Positions 25,514 to 35,312 are shown, counted from the stretch's first letter. The stretch is DNA of 64,000 nucleotides from SG8-38 sp039028875 (GCA_039028875.1 JBCCHE010000010.1:54984-118983); one strand, 5' to 3'. The notes: generated from the letters alone by a model not told the origin. Numbers and translations: made by a program.

Positions 25514-28381
25514 ATGGTCGGGTCGTTTGGCAAAAACTCGTTCAGCAGCGTTCTGTTCGGCGTGCTTTTCGCCGCCTCGGCAGCGTGCAGCAATGGTGGC
25601 GACGGCGGTGGTCGAAGCGACGTGACGCCGGCGATTCCGGAACCTGCCGCCGGCTATCCAGGGTTCGCGAGCCCGCAAGTGCAATCGATAGCGCTATCGC
25701 CAGACGCGCGCGAGCTCTACGTCGCCAACACGGCGGCCGACACCGTCGACATCATCGATACGGAAACCAGAGAGGTCGTCTTTCGCATCGGGACCGGCAT
25801 CGACCCCGCCAGCCTCGCGGTCCGCCCCGACGGCAAGGAGCTTTGGGTGTCCAACCATCTCTCCGACTCTGTCAGCATCGTCGACATCGACCCCTCGAGC
25901 CCGACGCGCTACCGGCTGATCGGAACGGTGCAGGCCTTCGATGACGCGGGCCTGGTCACCGACTTCGACGAACCTCTGGGCATTGCGTTCGCCGACGACA
26001 GCAAAGCGTACGTGGCCTTGTCGTCTCGGAACCGCATCGCAGTCGTCGACGTCGCTACCCGCACTGTCACCAACCAGATCCAGGTCTACGCCCAAGAACC
26101 GCGCGCGATCACCGTCCGCGATGGCCGCCTCTACGTGATTCCGTTCGAGTCAAACAACCAGACCGAACTCTCGGGGTGCCTTGCGATGTCCGCTGCGTCT
26201 CCCGACTGCACCTTCCTGATCATCGACGTGCTCCTCGCGAACTCGCTCGACTCCATCCTGACCCGCGGTTTCCCCGCCAACATCATTCGAAACCCCCAAC
26301 AACCCGACCGAGACCTCTTCATTTATGACACGTCGAACGACACCTTGGTCGAGGAGGTCTCGTCGATCGGAACGTTGCTGTACGGCCTCGCGGTGGATTC
26401 TGAAGGGCGCGTGTTCATCGCGCAGACCGAGGCCCGCAACGCCGACAACGGCCGCTCCGCCCAAGGCGACGATCTGGTCGACCTCGAGAACCGCGCATTC
26501 CTGAACCAGATCGCCCGCCTAGGCTGCAAAGACGGTTGCGGCGAGCCCACCCGAATCGAGCTCGAGCCAGAGCTCCCGGAGCAGCCCGCCCAAGGGATGG
26601 CGCTCGCGACCCCGTTCGGCATCCAAATCAGCGGGGACGACACCACGCTGGTCGGGGTCGCAGCGAGCTCGAGCCGCCTGTTCACGATGGACGCTGCCAC
26701 GGGTGAAGTGCTTGGCCGCGCCGACGTTGGAGCCATCCCCCGGTCGCTCGTCCTCGAGTCCAATCGCGCCGGTGCACCGCTGCGTGCCTGGGTGTTCAAC
26801 GCGATCGAAGATTCGGTGTCGTTGGTGGACGTCGCCAACCCATCGAACCCCAGCGAGGTCGCGCGGATCCCCCTCAATGATCCCACCGACGAGGTGATCA
26901 AAAAGGGCCGTATCGCATTCAACGATGCCGAGGGATCGACGAGCGGGACGTTCTCCTGCGAGAGCTGTCACCCTGACGGAAACACCGACCAGTTGCTCTG
27001 GAACCTCGGTGCCGTCTGCCTGACAGAGGGGTGCGACCAGACGATTCCTCGCACAACCATGCCCATTCGCGGCCTTCGCGACACCCTTCCGCTCCATTGG
27101 GACGGGCTTCCGGGCGATCCGTTTGGCGGTACCAATGGTGAGCTCGCCGATTCGGGTGAGGTGGCCGAGCCAAACTGCTCTGACGAGTTGGGTTGCTTCC
27201 GCGACCTCGTCGACGGTGCGATGTCCGGCACGATGTGTGATCTCAATGCGTGCCCAACGAACGATGCCGGCCTCGGAGGCGCGTTTGACGAAGACGAGCG
27301 CAACGCGATGGCGGAGTTCCTGATGACCGTGCCGTACCCACCCGCGCGGTCTCGCCAGGCCGACGACCAGCTTTCCGAGATGGCGGCCGACGGGTTTCGG
27401 GTCTTTTTGATCGGTGACGACGATGACCACCCCGGGTGTAGTCGTGCGGGAGGCTGTCACGCCGCGCCGTTCTGGGCAGGGACCAACACGCCAGGGTCCG
27501 GAATGGACGCACCGACCTTCCGTGGTCTGACCGACCGCCATCTCCTGCTACCGAACGGCCGCTCTGGCATGTGGGACTTTGTCTCGCGCGAGGGCTTCAA
27601 CGAGGTGCCCTGGGATCCGCTAAACGGCCCCGACGAACTTTACTCGTGGGGCCTCACCTTCGGCACAGAGATCCTACCCATCGCCAACCGAATCAGTACG
27701 GGGAGGGGGCCGTTCGAGATCTTCCAGCTCTTCGAAGAGACGTCCACCGGCTTTTCTGGTGTCTTCGCTCGCCAGGTGACCCTCGGTGCGTCCGGCCCGC
27801 AAAACGACGCGCGCGACACTGCGCTCCTCGATCGTCTCGAGGCCACCGCGACCGATGGACTGATCGATCTCCGAGGGAACGGAACCCGCGCCAACGGCGA
27901 CGAGCTCGTGATGCTCTTCCGCGACGGCGCATACGCGGTTCTCGATGCGGAAGGCGAGGTGAGCCAGACCCTGACTCGCGCAGAGCTCGTCGAGCAAGCA
28001 CAAGCTGGAGAGATCATCGTGACCCTCACCGGTCGCCTCGGGCCGGTCGCCAATGCCGGCAATGCGCAGCCCGCCCTCTGGTTGCCCCGTGCGGAGGAAG
28101 GTCGGCCCAGGGACAACTTCCTGCAGGCGTTCCCCGTGATCACCGACGACCCCACCTTCAGCGTTTTCGGGCGCCACATCTCGCCAGACGCGATCGTGCT
28201 CGTCGACGGGAGAGCGGTCGACGCGTCAGTGACCTGCGCTGGCGCGGGTGCCTTCCCGGCTTGTGAGGACGAATCAATCCAGATCGCGCTCGCACAGAAA
28301 CCATCGGTTGGCGACCACACGTTCCAAGTCGCGACTCCCCTCGGCCTGATCAGCAATGAACTGTTGATGATCGTGCCGTAG
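25514..28381 (+). CDS. Beta-propeller lipoprotein with cytochrome-like CxxCH and C-terminal IPT-like domain
   Basis: The roughly 955-residue lipoprotein has a signal ending 'LFAASAACSNGG'. The N-terminal half is a YVTN/YncE-type propeller: 'LSPDARELYVANTAADTVDI' and 'VRPDGKELWVSNHLSDSVSI' are successive blades. A c-type heme motif 'FSCESCHPDGNTDQ' follows near residue 478 and a degenerate one, 'CSRAGGCHAAPFW', near residue 640, as in MauG-related propeller proteins. The C-terminus ('FSVFGRHISPDAIVLVDGRA') resembles an IPT/TIG sheet. It is probably surface-exposed. AGGAG 8 bases before the ATG at 25514 decides the start. The next gene begins 13 bases after the stop. Confidence 0.75.
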   Translation: MVGSFGKNSFSSVLFGVLFAASAACSNGGDGGGRSDVTPAIPEPAAGYPGFASPQVQSIALSPDARELYVANTAADTVDIIDTETREVVFRIGTGIDPASLAVRPDGKELWVSNHLSDSVSIVDIDPSSPTRYRLIGTVQAFDDAGLVTDFDEPLGIAFADDSKAYVALSSRNRIAVVDVATRTVTNQIQVYAQEPRAITVRDGRLYVIPFESNNQTELSGCLAMSAASPDCTFLIIDVLLANSLDSILTRGFPANIIRNPQQPDRDLFIYDTSNDTLVEEVSSIGTLLYGLAVDSEGRVFIAQTEARNADNGRSAQGDDLVDLENRAFLNQIARLGCKDGCGEPTRIELEPELPEQPAQGMALATPFGIQISGDDTTLVGVAASSSRLFTMDAATGEVLGRADVGAIPRSLVLESNRAGAPLRAWVFNAIEDSVSLVDVANPSNPSEVARIPLNDPTDEVIKKGRIAFNDAEGSTSGTFSCESCHPDGNTDQLLWNLGAVCLTEGCDQTIPRTTMPIRGLRDTLPLHWDGLPGDPFGGTNGELADSGEVAEPNCSDELGCFRDLVDGAMSGTMCDLNACPTNDAGLGGAFDEDERNAMAEFLMTVPYPPARSRQADDQLSEMAADGFRVFLIGDDDDHPGCSRAGGCHAAPFWAGTNTPGSGMDAPTFRGLTDRHLLLPNGRSGMWDFVSREGFNEVPWDPLNGPDELYSWGLTFGTEILPIANRISTGRGPFEIFQLFEETSTGFSGVFARQVTLGASGPQNDARDTALLDRLEATATDGLIDLRGNGTRANGDELVMLFRDGAYAVLDAEGEVSQTLTRAELVEQAQAGEIIVTLTGRLGPVANAGNAQPALWLPRAEEGRPRDNFLQAFPVITDDPTFSVFGRHISPDAIVLVDGRAVDASVTCAGAGAFPACEDESIQIALAQKPSVGDHTFQVATPLGLISNELLMIVP

Positions 28382-28394
28382 TACCCTCGGTCCG

Positions 28395-30893
28395 ATGCGC
28401 GTCGACGACAGAGTCCCGCTTCGCGTGGCGCTTGGGTGGTTTTGCGCGGTCGGCGCTGGCGCCCTGATCGTCGAGACGACTTGGATGCGATGGCTTCGTG
28501 ACCTGATGGGCGCGACGGCTCCTGCGGTGTCCGTCGCCTTGGTGTCCGTCGCGCTCGGTCAGCTGTTGGGTGCGCTCTTGGGTGGGAGGATCGCCGCCCG
28601 TGCGCGTGACCCGGCGTCCGCCTTTGCGTTCATGATCATCGCCGCGGCCGCATCCTCCGCTTGGGTCGAACCGTGGCTCAACATCACTGCCTCCTTCGCA
28701 GATGTCGTCGGCCCGCTTTCGGGCCCATCCTTGTTGGTGGCTCGTCTCGCCGCGGCGTTGTTGGCCACGCTTCCGGCGAGCACGGCGATTGGCGCGTGCT
28801 TTCCCATCCTGATCGCGGCGTCGAGCGCGCGAGCGTCCGAGCTCGGTGCGAACGGATCGTCGATCTACGCGGCCGACCTCCTTGGCGCGGCCTTCGGCGC
28901 GGCGGTGACCGCGTTCTGGTTGCCGTCGATGCTGGGCGTTCGCGGAGCGTATTTCGTCGGCGTTGGGTTGTTCGTCATCGTTGCTGTGTTCGGGGCGGCA
29001 CGCGTGCGCCGCGCTTCAAAGGGAGCGGCTCTGCCTACGGCGAAGCGTGTCTCGTTCCATTGGCCCCCACTCTGGGTGGGTCTGGTGAGTGCAACATCGG
29101 GCTTCGGGATCTTCGCGGCCGAGATACTTCTTCATCAAGCCTTCGGCCGCGTTCTCGACCAATCGACGTTCGCACTCGGGGCGGTGCTCACCACGACGCT
29201 CGTGTCACTTGCGATCGGCGCGTTGGCGGTCGCGAGACTTCATCGACGCGTTGACCCCACCACGCTGCTCATCGCGTCGTCCGGCGCGTCGGCCATGGCA
29301 TTCGCGCTCTTTCCACGTGCGTTCGATGCCGCGAGCGATGGACTGTCTCTCGTGGTGTCGTCGCCGGGTCGATACGTGCCTTCGGCGATCTTCCTCTGCG
29401 CCCTCACGTCCGGCCCTGCGTTGGTGGCCGCCGCCATGCTGCTTCCCACACTTTTCGTAGTGGCCGGCCGTGACGCGGTCGGCGATGGCCGCGACGCGGG
29501 GCACCTTGCGGGTGGAATCATGGCCGCCAACACGGGAGGCGCGGTGGCCGGCGCGCTCGCGGGCCCTTACCTCTTATTGCCCAAGCTCGATCTCTGGCCG
29601 AGCTTCCTTGCCCTGGCGGTCGCGTACGCGCTCGTCGCCATGGTGGTTGCGCGCCATCGCCGATACGCCTGGGCGTGGTCGATCGTGCTTGCGGCGGCAC
29701 TCGTGCTTGCCACCCCTTGGCGCACCCCGGCGCTTCGGCTCGCCCCCGGGGACGAGCTCCTGCATGCGGAGACCAGCGCCCAGGGCTTGGTCGCGGTGAT
29801 CGGCCGCGGCGGGGAGCGGTTTGTGCAGACGGACAACCACTATGTGCTCGGCGGAACGCCGGACGCGATCCACCAGGAGCGGCAGGGTCACTTGCCTCTG
29901 TTGCTTCACCCGAACCCCAAGCGGGTCGCCTTCCTCGGGAGCGCTACTGGGTCTTCGGCGGGGGCAGCCTTGTCTCACGATGTCGAAGAACTAGTTACCG
30001 TCGAGATCATGCCTGGCGTGGTCGAAGCCGCGCGTGAATTCTTCGGCGATCACAACGCCGGTGTTTACGAAGCCGCGCGCACCATCATCGTGCATGATGA
30101 CGTGCGTCGCTTCATGCGCCGCGACGCGCCCAAGTTCGACGTGATCGTCGGCGACCTCTTCGTCCCATGGCGCGCCGAGACGGGCGCACTCTACACGGTC
30201 GAGCAATTCGAGCGAACGCGACGACGGCTCGCCCCAGGAGGCATCTTTTGCCAGTGGCTGCCCCTCTACCAGCTCTCCGCCCGAGAGCTCGACTCGGTCA
30301 TGGCGACCTTCCTCGACGTGTTCCCCGACGCGCAGGTATATCGCGGCGACTTCTACGGTCGCTACGGGATCGCGGCGCTGTGCGGCCACGCCGATGGCAC
30401 TGCACACGCGACCGAGGGCGTGGCTGGCCGCGCTGGGGCGCTAAGGCGACAAGGCGTCGAAGACCGCTGGGTCACGCACCCGCTCGGGGTTCCAGCACTC
30501 TACGTCGGCCCGCTGGCCGCCCTCGGTCATCGGCTCGAAAGCACCCCGCGGAACACCCTCGACCAGCCCTACGTCGAGTTCTCCGCAGCCGGCAACCCCG
30601 CCCGTCACGCAGGTGCAGGCGACTGGGCCGTCGCCGGCGACGCATTTGTCGACCGCGTGGCCACACTTCGTTCCGGATCCGAACCCAAGCTTTGGGCCTC
30701 CCCGGAAGAGGCGCGCGCCTCGGCGGGCGGTGCAGCCCTCCAAGCGGCATCGACCCACTGGACGCTCGACCGGTCGGACGCGGCCGCCGACGCGCTGACC
30801 GAAGCGGCTGCGCTCCTCGCGCCCGAGCTGCTGTCTGAGGCGCCTCCCGATCCGACCGCCGCCGACGTTTGGCACGTGACCCCCGCGCCCTAG
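28395..30893 (+). CDS. Membrane-fused spermidine synthase-like protein
   Basis: This 832-residue protein has an MFS-like membrane part of about 12 hydrophobic helices (residues 10-450) and then a spermidine synthase-type Rossmann domain: 'FVQTDNHYVLGGTPDAIHQE' (about 475), 'RVAFLGSATGSSAGAA' (about 510), 'LVTVEIMPGVVEAAREFF' and 'FDVIVGDLFVPW' (about 580). The usual synthase signature 'GGGDGG' is replaced by 'GSATGSS', so polyamine synthesis is not assured; the aminopropyl or methyl acceptor may be a different molecule. It is very likely cotranscribed with the propeller lipoprotein gene (13-base gap) and thrH. Confidence 0.8.
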   Translation: MRVDDRVPLRVALGWFCAVGAGALIVETTWMRWLRDLMGATAPAVSVALVSVALGQLLGALLGGRIAARARDPASAFAFMIIAAAASSAWVEPWLNITASFADVVGPLSGPSLLVARLAAALLATLPASTAIGACFPILIAASSARASELGANGSSIYAADLLGAAFGAAVTAFWLPSMLGVRGAYFVGVGLFVIVAVFGAARVRRASKGAALPTAKRVSFHWPPLWVGLVSATSGFGIFAAEILLHQAFGRVLDQSTFALGAVLTTTLVSLAIGALAVARLHRRVDPTTLLIASSGASAMAFALFPRAFDAASDGLSLVVSSPGRYVPSAIFLCALTSGPALVAAAMLLPTLFVVAGRDAVGDGRDAGHLAGGIMAANTGGAVAGALAGPYLLLPKLDLWPSFLALAVAYALVAMVVARHRRYAWAWSIVLAAALVLATPWRTPALRLAPGDELLHAETSAQGLVAVIGRGGERFVQTDNHYVLGGTPDAIHQERQGHLPLLLHPNPKRVAFLGSATGSSAGAALSHDVEELVTVEIMPGVVEAAREFFGDHNAGVYEAARTIIVHDDVRRFMRRDAPKFDVIVGDLFVPWRAETGALYTVEQFERTRRRLAPGGIFCQWLPLYQLSARELDSVMATFLDVFPDAQVYRGDFYGRYGIAALCGHADGTAHATEGVAGRAGALRRQGVEDRWVTHPLGVPALYVGPLAALGHRLESTPRNTLDQPYVEFSAAGNPARHAGAGDWAVAGDAFVDRVATLRSGSEPKLWASPEEARASAGGAALQAASTHWTLDRSDAAADALTEAAALLAPELLSEAPPDPTAADVWHVTPAP

Positions 30894-30929
30894 CCGAAGG
30901 ATGTGAAATCGAGTACACGAGCGCCTGAT

Positions 30930-31529
30930 ATGGCTCCGCTCATCGTTTGCCTCGACCTCGAGGGGGTTCTCATCCCCGAGGTTTGGATCGCGTTCGCCGA
31001 AAAGACGGGAATCGACGCTCTCAAGCGCACGACTCGCGACGAGCCCGACTACGACAAGCTCATGCAGGGACGGCTCGACATTCTCGATGCCCACGGCTTC
31101 ACGTTGAACGACATCCAAGACGTCATTCGGGAGATGGCGCCGCTCCCCGGGGCCAAGGCCTTTCTCGACGAGCTTCGACGCCGGACCCAGCTGATCATCC
31201 TGAGTGACACGTTCTACCAGTTCGCCGCGCCCTTCATGGAGCAACTTGGGCAACCCACGCTGTTCTGCCACCAGCTGGAGGTCGACGAACGCGACCGCGT
31301 GACCGGCTACAAGCTGAGGCTGCCGGACGGGAAGCGCAAAGCCGTCGCCGCGCTCAAGAACGTGGGCTTTCGAGTCCACGCCGCAGGTGACAGCTACAAC
31401 GACACCACCATGCTTCGCGAAGCGGACAAGGGCATCCTGTTTCGCTGCCCGGACAATGTCGCAGCGGAGTTCCCCCAGTTCAGCCGCACCGAAGACTACG
31501 ACGAACTACTTGTACTTCTGGAGCTCTAG
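30930..31529 (+). CDS. thrH: Bifunctional phosphoserine phosphatase/homoserine phosphotransferase
   Basis: This HAD-superfamily enzyme of 199 residues is close in length and sequence to Pseudomonas ThrH. The nucleophile motif is 'IVCLDLEGVLIPEVWIAFAE' (Asp in DLEG), motif II is 'LIILSDTFYQF', and the metal-binding motif is 'AAGDSYNDTTMLREADKGI'. It dephosphorylates phosphoserine and can transfer the phosphate to homoserine, linking serine and threonine synthesis. ATG at 30930 gives the family N-terminus; an upstream GTG at 30903 would add 9 residues. Its 3' end overlaps the convergent acyl-CoA dehydrogenase gene by 24 bases. Confidence 0.9.
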   Translation: MAPLIVCLDLEGVLIPEVWIAFAEKTGIDALKRTTRDEPDYDKLMQGRLDILDAHGFTLNDIQDVIREMAPLPGAKAFLDELRRRTQLIILSDTFYQFAAPFMEQLGQPTLFCHQLEVDERDRVTGYKLRLPDGKRKAVAALKNVGFRVHAAGDSYNDTTMLREADKGILFRCPDNVAAEFPQFSRTEDYDELLVLLEL

Positions 31530-32714
31530 CCTCGCGACCATCCCACGGTGGACTTCGTCTGGGCCATCGGCGATGCGAAGCGCGCGCCCCATGGCCGCGA
31601 GCCGAGTGAGTTCCGGGTCCGCCATCCCGGCGCCGCCGTGGATCTGGATCGCCGCGTCGACGACGCGCTGCAAGACGTTGGGCGCAACGACCTTGATGGC
31701 CGAGATATCGACCAGCGCCCCGAAGGTTCCCATCGTATCGAGCGCCCAAGCCGCACGGAGCGTGAGCAACCGGGCCTGATCGATCGCCATACGCGAATCC
31801 GCGATGATGTCGCGGTTGGCGCCGAGGTTCATCAGCGGCTTGCCAAACGCGACACGTCCGGCCGCGCGTTCGCACAGCCTCTCGAGCGCCCGCTCCGCCG
31901 CGCCGATTGCACGCATGCAGTGGTGGATGCGGCCCGGTCCGAGACGTCCTTGCGCGATCTCGAAGCCGCGCCCTGGTCCCGCGATGATGTGGTCGACCGG
32001 CAGCCGAACATCCTTGAAGGAGATCTCGGCGTGCCCATGCGGTTCGTCCGCATGGCCAAACACCGGCAGCATCCTGAGAATGTTCACGCCGGGCGCGTTC
32101 ATGGGGACCAGGACCATCGAATGCCGCTCATGGCGTGCGGCGTTGGGGTCTGTCACCCCCATGAAGATCATCACGGCCGTACGCGGGTCACCAGCACCAC
32201 TCGTCCACCATTTGTCGCCGTTGATCACCACTTCGTCGCCGACCACTTCGCAGCGAGCCTCCATGTTGGTTGCATCGCTCGACGCCACTGCGGGCTCGGT
32301 CATGGCGAAGGCCGAACGGATCTCGCCGGCGAGCAGCGGCTCGAGCCACCGCTTCTTCTGCGCGTCCGAACCATATTTGACGAGCACTTCCATGTTGCCC
32401 GTGTCCGGCGCAGCGCAGTTGAAGACCTCGGGGGCCAAGTGGCTCCTCCCGGTGATCTCGGCGACGGGCGCGTAGTCGCGGTTGTCGAGGCCTGCCCCGT
32501 ACTCCTCGTCCGGTAAGAAGAGGTTCCACAGTCCGAGCGCCTTGGCTTCGGCCTTGAGCTCTTCCATGACCGGGGGGATGCGCCACTGCCGCCAGTCGTC
32601 GGTGTGCACGAGTTGGTCGTGGTAGATGGGCTCGCTCGGGACGATTCGTTCTCGAACGAACCGGTCCACTTGATCCATCACCGCGCGTGCGCGTTCGGAG
32701 TGTTCGAAGTCCAT
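31506..32714 (-). CDS. Acyl-CoA dehydrogenase (ACAD10/11-like)
   Basis: This 402-residue FAD enzyme has the motifs 'FAMTEPAVASSDATNMEARC' (about residue 140), 'NGDKWWTSGAGDPRTAVMIF', 'GRLGPGRIHHCMRAIGAAER' (about 258) and 'AAIQIHGGAGMADPELTRLA' at the C-terminus. The 'TEPAVASSDATN' and 'KWWTSGA' variants are typical of the ACAD10/11 subgroup, which handles hydroxylated or branched acyl-CoAs. It is not near other fatty-acid genes here. Confidence 0.92.
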   Translation of the reverse strand: MDFEHSERARAVMDQVDRFVRERIVPSEPIYHDQLVHTDDWRQWRIPPVMEELKAEAKALGLWNLFLPDEEYGAGLDNRDYAPVAEITGRSHLAPEVFNCAAPDTGNMEVLVKYGSDAQKKRWLEPLLAGEIRSAFAMTEPAVASSDATNMEARCEVVGDEVVINGDKWWTSGAGDPRTAVMIFMGVTDPNAARHERHSMVLVPMNAPGVNILRMLPVFGHADEPHGHAEISFKDVRLPVDHIIAGPGRGFEIAQGRLGPGRIHHCMRAIGAAERALERLCERAAGRVAFGKPLMNLGANRDIIADSRMAIDQARLLTLRAAWALDTMGTFGALVDISAIKVVAPNVLQRVVDAAIQIHGGAGMADPELTRLAAMGRALRIADGPDEVHRGMVARLELQKYK

Positions 32715-32799
32715 GCTGGGACGTTGTCCTATGGCCGTTCGGCCCTTGCAAGAGCGCGCTGATGGTCGACTTTCCTCGAAACGGACTTAAGTTCGAACG

Positions 32800-33300
32800 A
32801 TGGGCCGCCTTTTCCTTCTTTTTACCGTCGTTCCGCTCGTGGAGCTCTACCTGCTCATCGCGATCGGTCGAGTGCTCGGCCCCGTTGCCACCATCGCCTT
32901 GGTGCTCGTGACCGGGGCGCTTGGGGCCTGGTTCGCGCGGCTCGAGGGCGCGCGCGTGCTGCGCCGGTGGCAAGAGGCCCTCGCGCGGCAGGAACTCCCG
33001 AAGGACGGCCTGGTCGACGGACTTCTGATTTTCGTCGGCGGCCTAATGCTGATCACACCCGGGATCCTCACAGATATCGCGGGTCTATCGATGGTTCTTC
33101 CACCAACCCGCAGGATTATTGGGGCCTTCGTGCGCAGGTGGTTCCAGGCGCAGGTCGCGCGGGGGACCGTCCAGGTCTACGGTCGCGGATTCGGCGGTCC
33201 GGGGGCTCCCCCGGGGGAGATCATCGACGTCGAGGGAGAGGTCATCGAGGTGGTGGACATCTCGGAAACCTCCGACGCCCCTGCCCAGCTTGAGAAGTAG
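32800..33300 (+). CDS. fxsA: FxsA family membrane protein
   Basis: This 166-residue inner-membrane protein starts 'MGRLFLLFTVVPLVELYLLI', the FxsA consensus, with 'GALGAWFARLEGARVLRRW' and 'DGLLIFVGGLMLITPGILTD' following. Four hydrophobic helices are visible. E. coli FxsA relieves F-plasmid exclusion of phage T7, and its normal role is unclear. The C-terminal 50 residues are polar and Gly/Glu-rich. A double FKBP gene follows after 33 bases in the same direction. Confidence 0.88.
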   Translation: MGRLFLLFTVVPLVELYLLIAIGRVLGPVATIALVLVTGALGAWFARLEGARVLRRWQEALARQELPKDGLVDGLLIFVGGLMLITPGILTDIAGLSMVLPPTRRIIGAFVRRWFQAQVARGTVQVYGRGFGGPGAPPGEIIDVEGEVIEVVDISETSDAPAQLEK

Positions 33301-33333
33301 ACACGTCGAGCCGAGTCGGCTAGGACGCCCTTC

Positions 33334-34266
33334 ATGAAATCTACCTGGACAATCGCGTCCCTCGTGGCGCTCGCGATGGCGCTTGCCGCTTGCAAGAGCA
33401 GCGCCCCAGAACCCGCCGAAGAGGCCCCTGCAGAGGACGCCCCGGCCGAAGAAGCCAAGGCCGAGACGCCGCCCACCCCCGCGGCCCCGCCGAAGCCAGA
33501 GCCCATTCCAGCGCCGGACAACGTCGCAGCGGCACCCGCCGATGCCGGGAGCAGCGATTCGGGTCTGCAGTGGATCGTGCTCGAAGAGGGCGAGGGTGAC
33601 GCGACGCCCGGGGAGTTTGATGTGGTGACGGTCAACTACACGGGCTGGACCACCGACGGAAAGATGTTCGACAGCTCCGTGACCCGTGGCAAGCCCGCCG
33701 AGTTCCCGCTCAACCGGGTGATTCCGGGCTGGACCGAGGGCCTCCAGATGATGAAGCCAGGCGAGAAGCGTCGCTTCTGGATCCCGGGCAAGCTCGGCTA
33801 CGGCGAGGCCAATCCGAACGACCCGCACTCCCAGTTCGGGCCGCCGAAGGGTACGCTCGTGTTCGATGTCGACCTGATCAGCTTCGCCGAAGGGCCGGAG
33901 CCGCCCACCACGCCCAAAGACGTGGCGAAGATCCCCAAGAACGCCAAGAAGACCAAGTCCGGCGTCGGTTCTCGCGTCCTCAAGAAGGGCACCGGCACCG
34001 AGCATCCCACCGCGACGAGCCAAGTCACCGTGAACTACTCGGGTTGGACCACCGACGGAAAGATGTTCGACAGCTCGGTCGTGCGCGGCAAGCCCGCCAC
34101 GTTTGGTCTCAACCAGGTCATCCCGGGTTGGACTGAAGGTCTGCAACTGATGGTCGTCGGCGAGAAGCGACGCCTGTGGATCCCGGAGAACTTGGCGTAT
34201 GGCGGCCGTCCTGGTCGCCCGCAGGGCATGCTCGTGTTTGATGTCGAGCTCCTCGACATCAAGTAG
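33334..34266 (+). CDS. Lipoprotein with two FKBP-type peptidyl-prolyl isomerase domains
   Basis: The 310-residue lipoprotein has a signal ending 'MALAACKSS', then an Ala/Glu/Pro-rich linker. Two FKBP domains follow: 'YTGWTTDGKMFDSSVTRGKP' to 'FWIPGKLGYGEANPNDPHSQ' (about residues 70-190) and 'YSGWTTDGKMFDSSVVRGKP' to 'LWIPENLAYGGRPG' (about residues 225-310). The near-identical cores show an internal duplication. Aromatic and Asp residues of the active site (Y, F, D in 'MFDSS', W in 'IPGWTEGL') are kept in both, so both could be active as folding catalysts in the periplasm. Confidence 0.92.
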   Translation: MKSTWTIASLVALAMALAACKSSAPEPAEEAPAEDAPAEEAKAETPPTPAAPPKPEPIPAPDNVAAAPADAGSSDSGLQWIVLEEGEGDATPGEFDVVTVNYTGWTTDGKMFDSSVTRGKPAEFPLNRVIPGWTEGLQMMKPGEKRRFWIPGKLGYGEANPNDPHSQFGPPKGTLVFDVDLISFAEGPEPPTTPKDVAKIPKNAKKTKSGVGSRVLKKGTGTEHPTATSQVTVNYSGWTTDGKMFDSSVVRGKPATFGLNQVIPGWTEGLQLMVVGEKRRLWIPENLAYGGRPGRPQGMLVFDVELLDIK

Positions 34267-34281
34267 AGCGTCGATCGTCCC

Positions 34282-34299
34282 GGGGGTCGAATGACCCCC
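34282..34299 (+). terminator. Hairpin downstream of the FKBP gene
   Basis: GGGGGTC, the loop GAAT and GACCCCC form a perfect 7-bp stem 15 bases after the FKBP stop. The T-rich tract after it is weak (ATCGTCTTGGTT), so it is a likely but not strong intrinsic terminator. Confidence 0.5.
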
Positions 34300-34316
34300 C
34301 ATCGTCTTGGTTAGAT

Positions 34317-35312
34317 ATGCGCGTCGTCGAACAGCTGAGTGGTGGCCCCAAGGTCGATGAAGATACGGCGGTCGCGCCCGAAGTGTCGATCGTCGTTCCG
34401 GGGCTCAACGAGGCCGAGAGCTTGCCGCTGCTGGCCGCGCAGATCGCGGAGGCGATCGGCTCGGATACACGTTACGAGCTGATCTTCGTCGACGACGGAA
34501 GCACCGACGACTCCTGGGAAGTGATCCAGAGACTCCACGACGACGACCCGCGCGTCCGCGGCATCCGGCTCCGAAGCAACTTCGGAAAAGCCATGGCGCT
34601 GTCGGCGGGCTTCGACCGCGCTCGCGCAGACATCGTGGTCATGATGGACGCCGACCTCCAAGATGACCCCACCAATCTTCCCGAGATGATCGAGAAGGTG
34701 AGGGGCGGTCTCGACGTCGTGGTGGGGTGGAAAGTCGAGCGACTGGACCCCCTCAACCGTCGCGTCTTCTCGTTCATCTTCAACACAACCGTCGGCCTGG
34801 TGACCGGGGTCCGGCTCCATGACATGAACTGCGGCTTCAAGGCCTACCGAAAAGAAGTCCTCGAGTCGATTCCGATCTACGGCGACCTGTTTCGGTACAT
34901 CCCCGTGTTGGCCTCGTGGCAAGGTTTCTCCGTTGGCGAGATGCCCGTGCATCACCGAGCGCGCCAGTTCGGAACGTCGAGGTATGGGCTCGAGCGGATC
35001 CTGCGTGGTTTCTTCGACCTACTGAGCGTCGCGTTCATCACCAAGTACTCGCGAAAGCCGATGCACCTGTTCGGCCTGCTCGGGCTTCTACTCACGCTCC
35101 TCGGCTTCGGCGTGTGCGCGTATCTGTCGGTGCTTTGGCTCGGGGGCGAGCCCATCGGAGCACGTCCGTTGTTGCTTCTCGGGATTCTCCTGATCCTCGT
35201 CGGCGCCCAATCGTTTTCGATAGGGCTCCTCGGCGAGTTCATGACCTTCCAGTACCACAGCCGTCACGACAGCGACCGCCTTCCTGTACGCGACGTCATC
35301 GGCGATCCGTAG
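34317..35312 (+). CDS. GT2 family polyprenyl-phosphate glycosyltransferase (DPM1/ArnC-like)
   Basis: This 331-residue enzyme has a cytoplasmic GT-A domain ('VSIVVPGLNEAESLPLLAAQ', 'ELIFVDDGSTDDSWEVI', DXD region 'VVMMDADLQDDPTNLPEMI') and two C-terminal membrane helices ('LFGLLGLLLTLLGFGVCAYL' and 'LLLLGILLILVGAQSFSIGL'). The 'GFSVGEMPVHHRARQFGTS' stretch is typical of dolichol/undecaprenyl-phosphate sugar synthases. It makes a lipid-linked monosaccharide donor, probably used by the downstream GT-C proteins. It opens a same-strand run of four genes. Confidence 0.88.
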   Translation: MRVVEQLSGGPKVDEDTAVAPEVSIVVPGLNEAESLPLLAAQIAEAIGSDTRYELIFVDDGSTDDSWEVIQRLHDDDPRVRGIRLRSNFGKAMALSAGFDRARADIVVMMDADLQDDPTNLPEMIEKVRGGLDVVVGWKVERLDPLNRRVFSFIFNTTVGLVTGVRLHDMNCGFKAYRKEVLESIPIYGDLFRYIPVLASWQGFSVGEMPVHHRARQFGTSRYGLERILRGFFDLLSVAFITKYSRKPMHLFGLLGLLLTLLGFGVCAYLSVLWLGGEPIGARPLLLLGILLILVGAQSFSIGLLGEFMTFQYHSRHDSDRLPVRDVIGDP

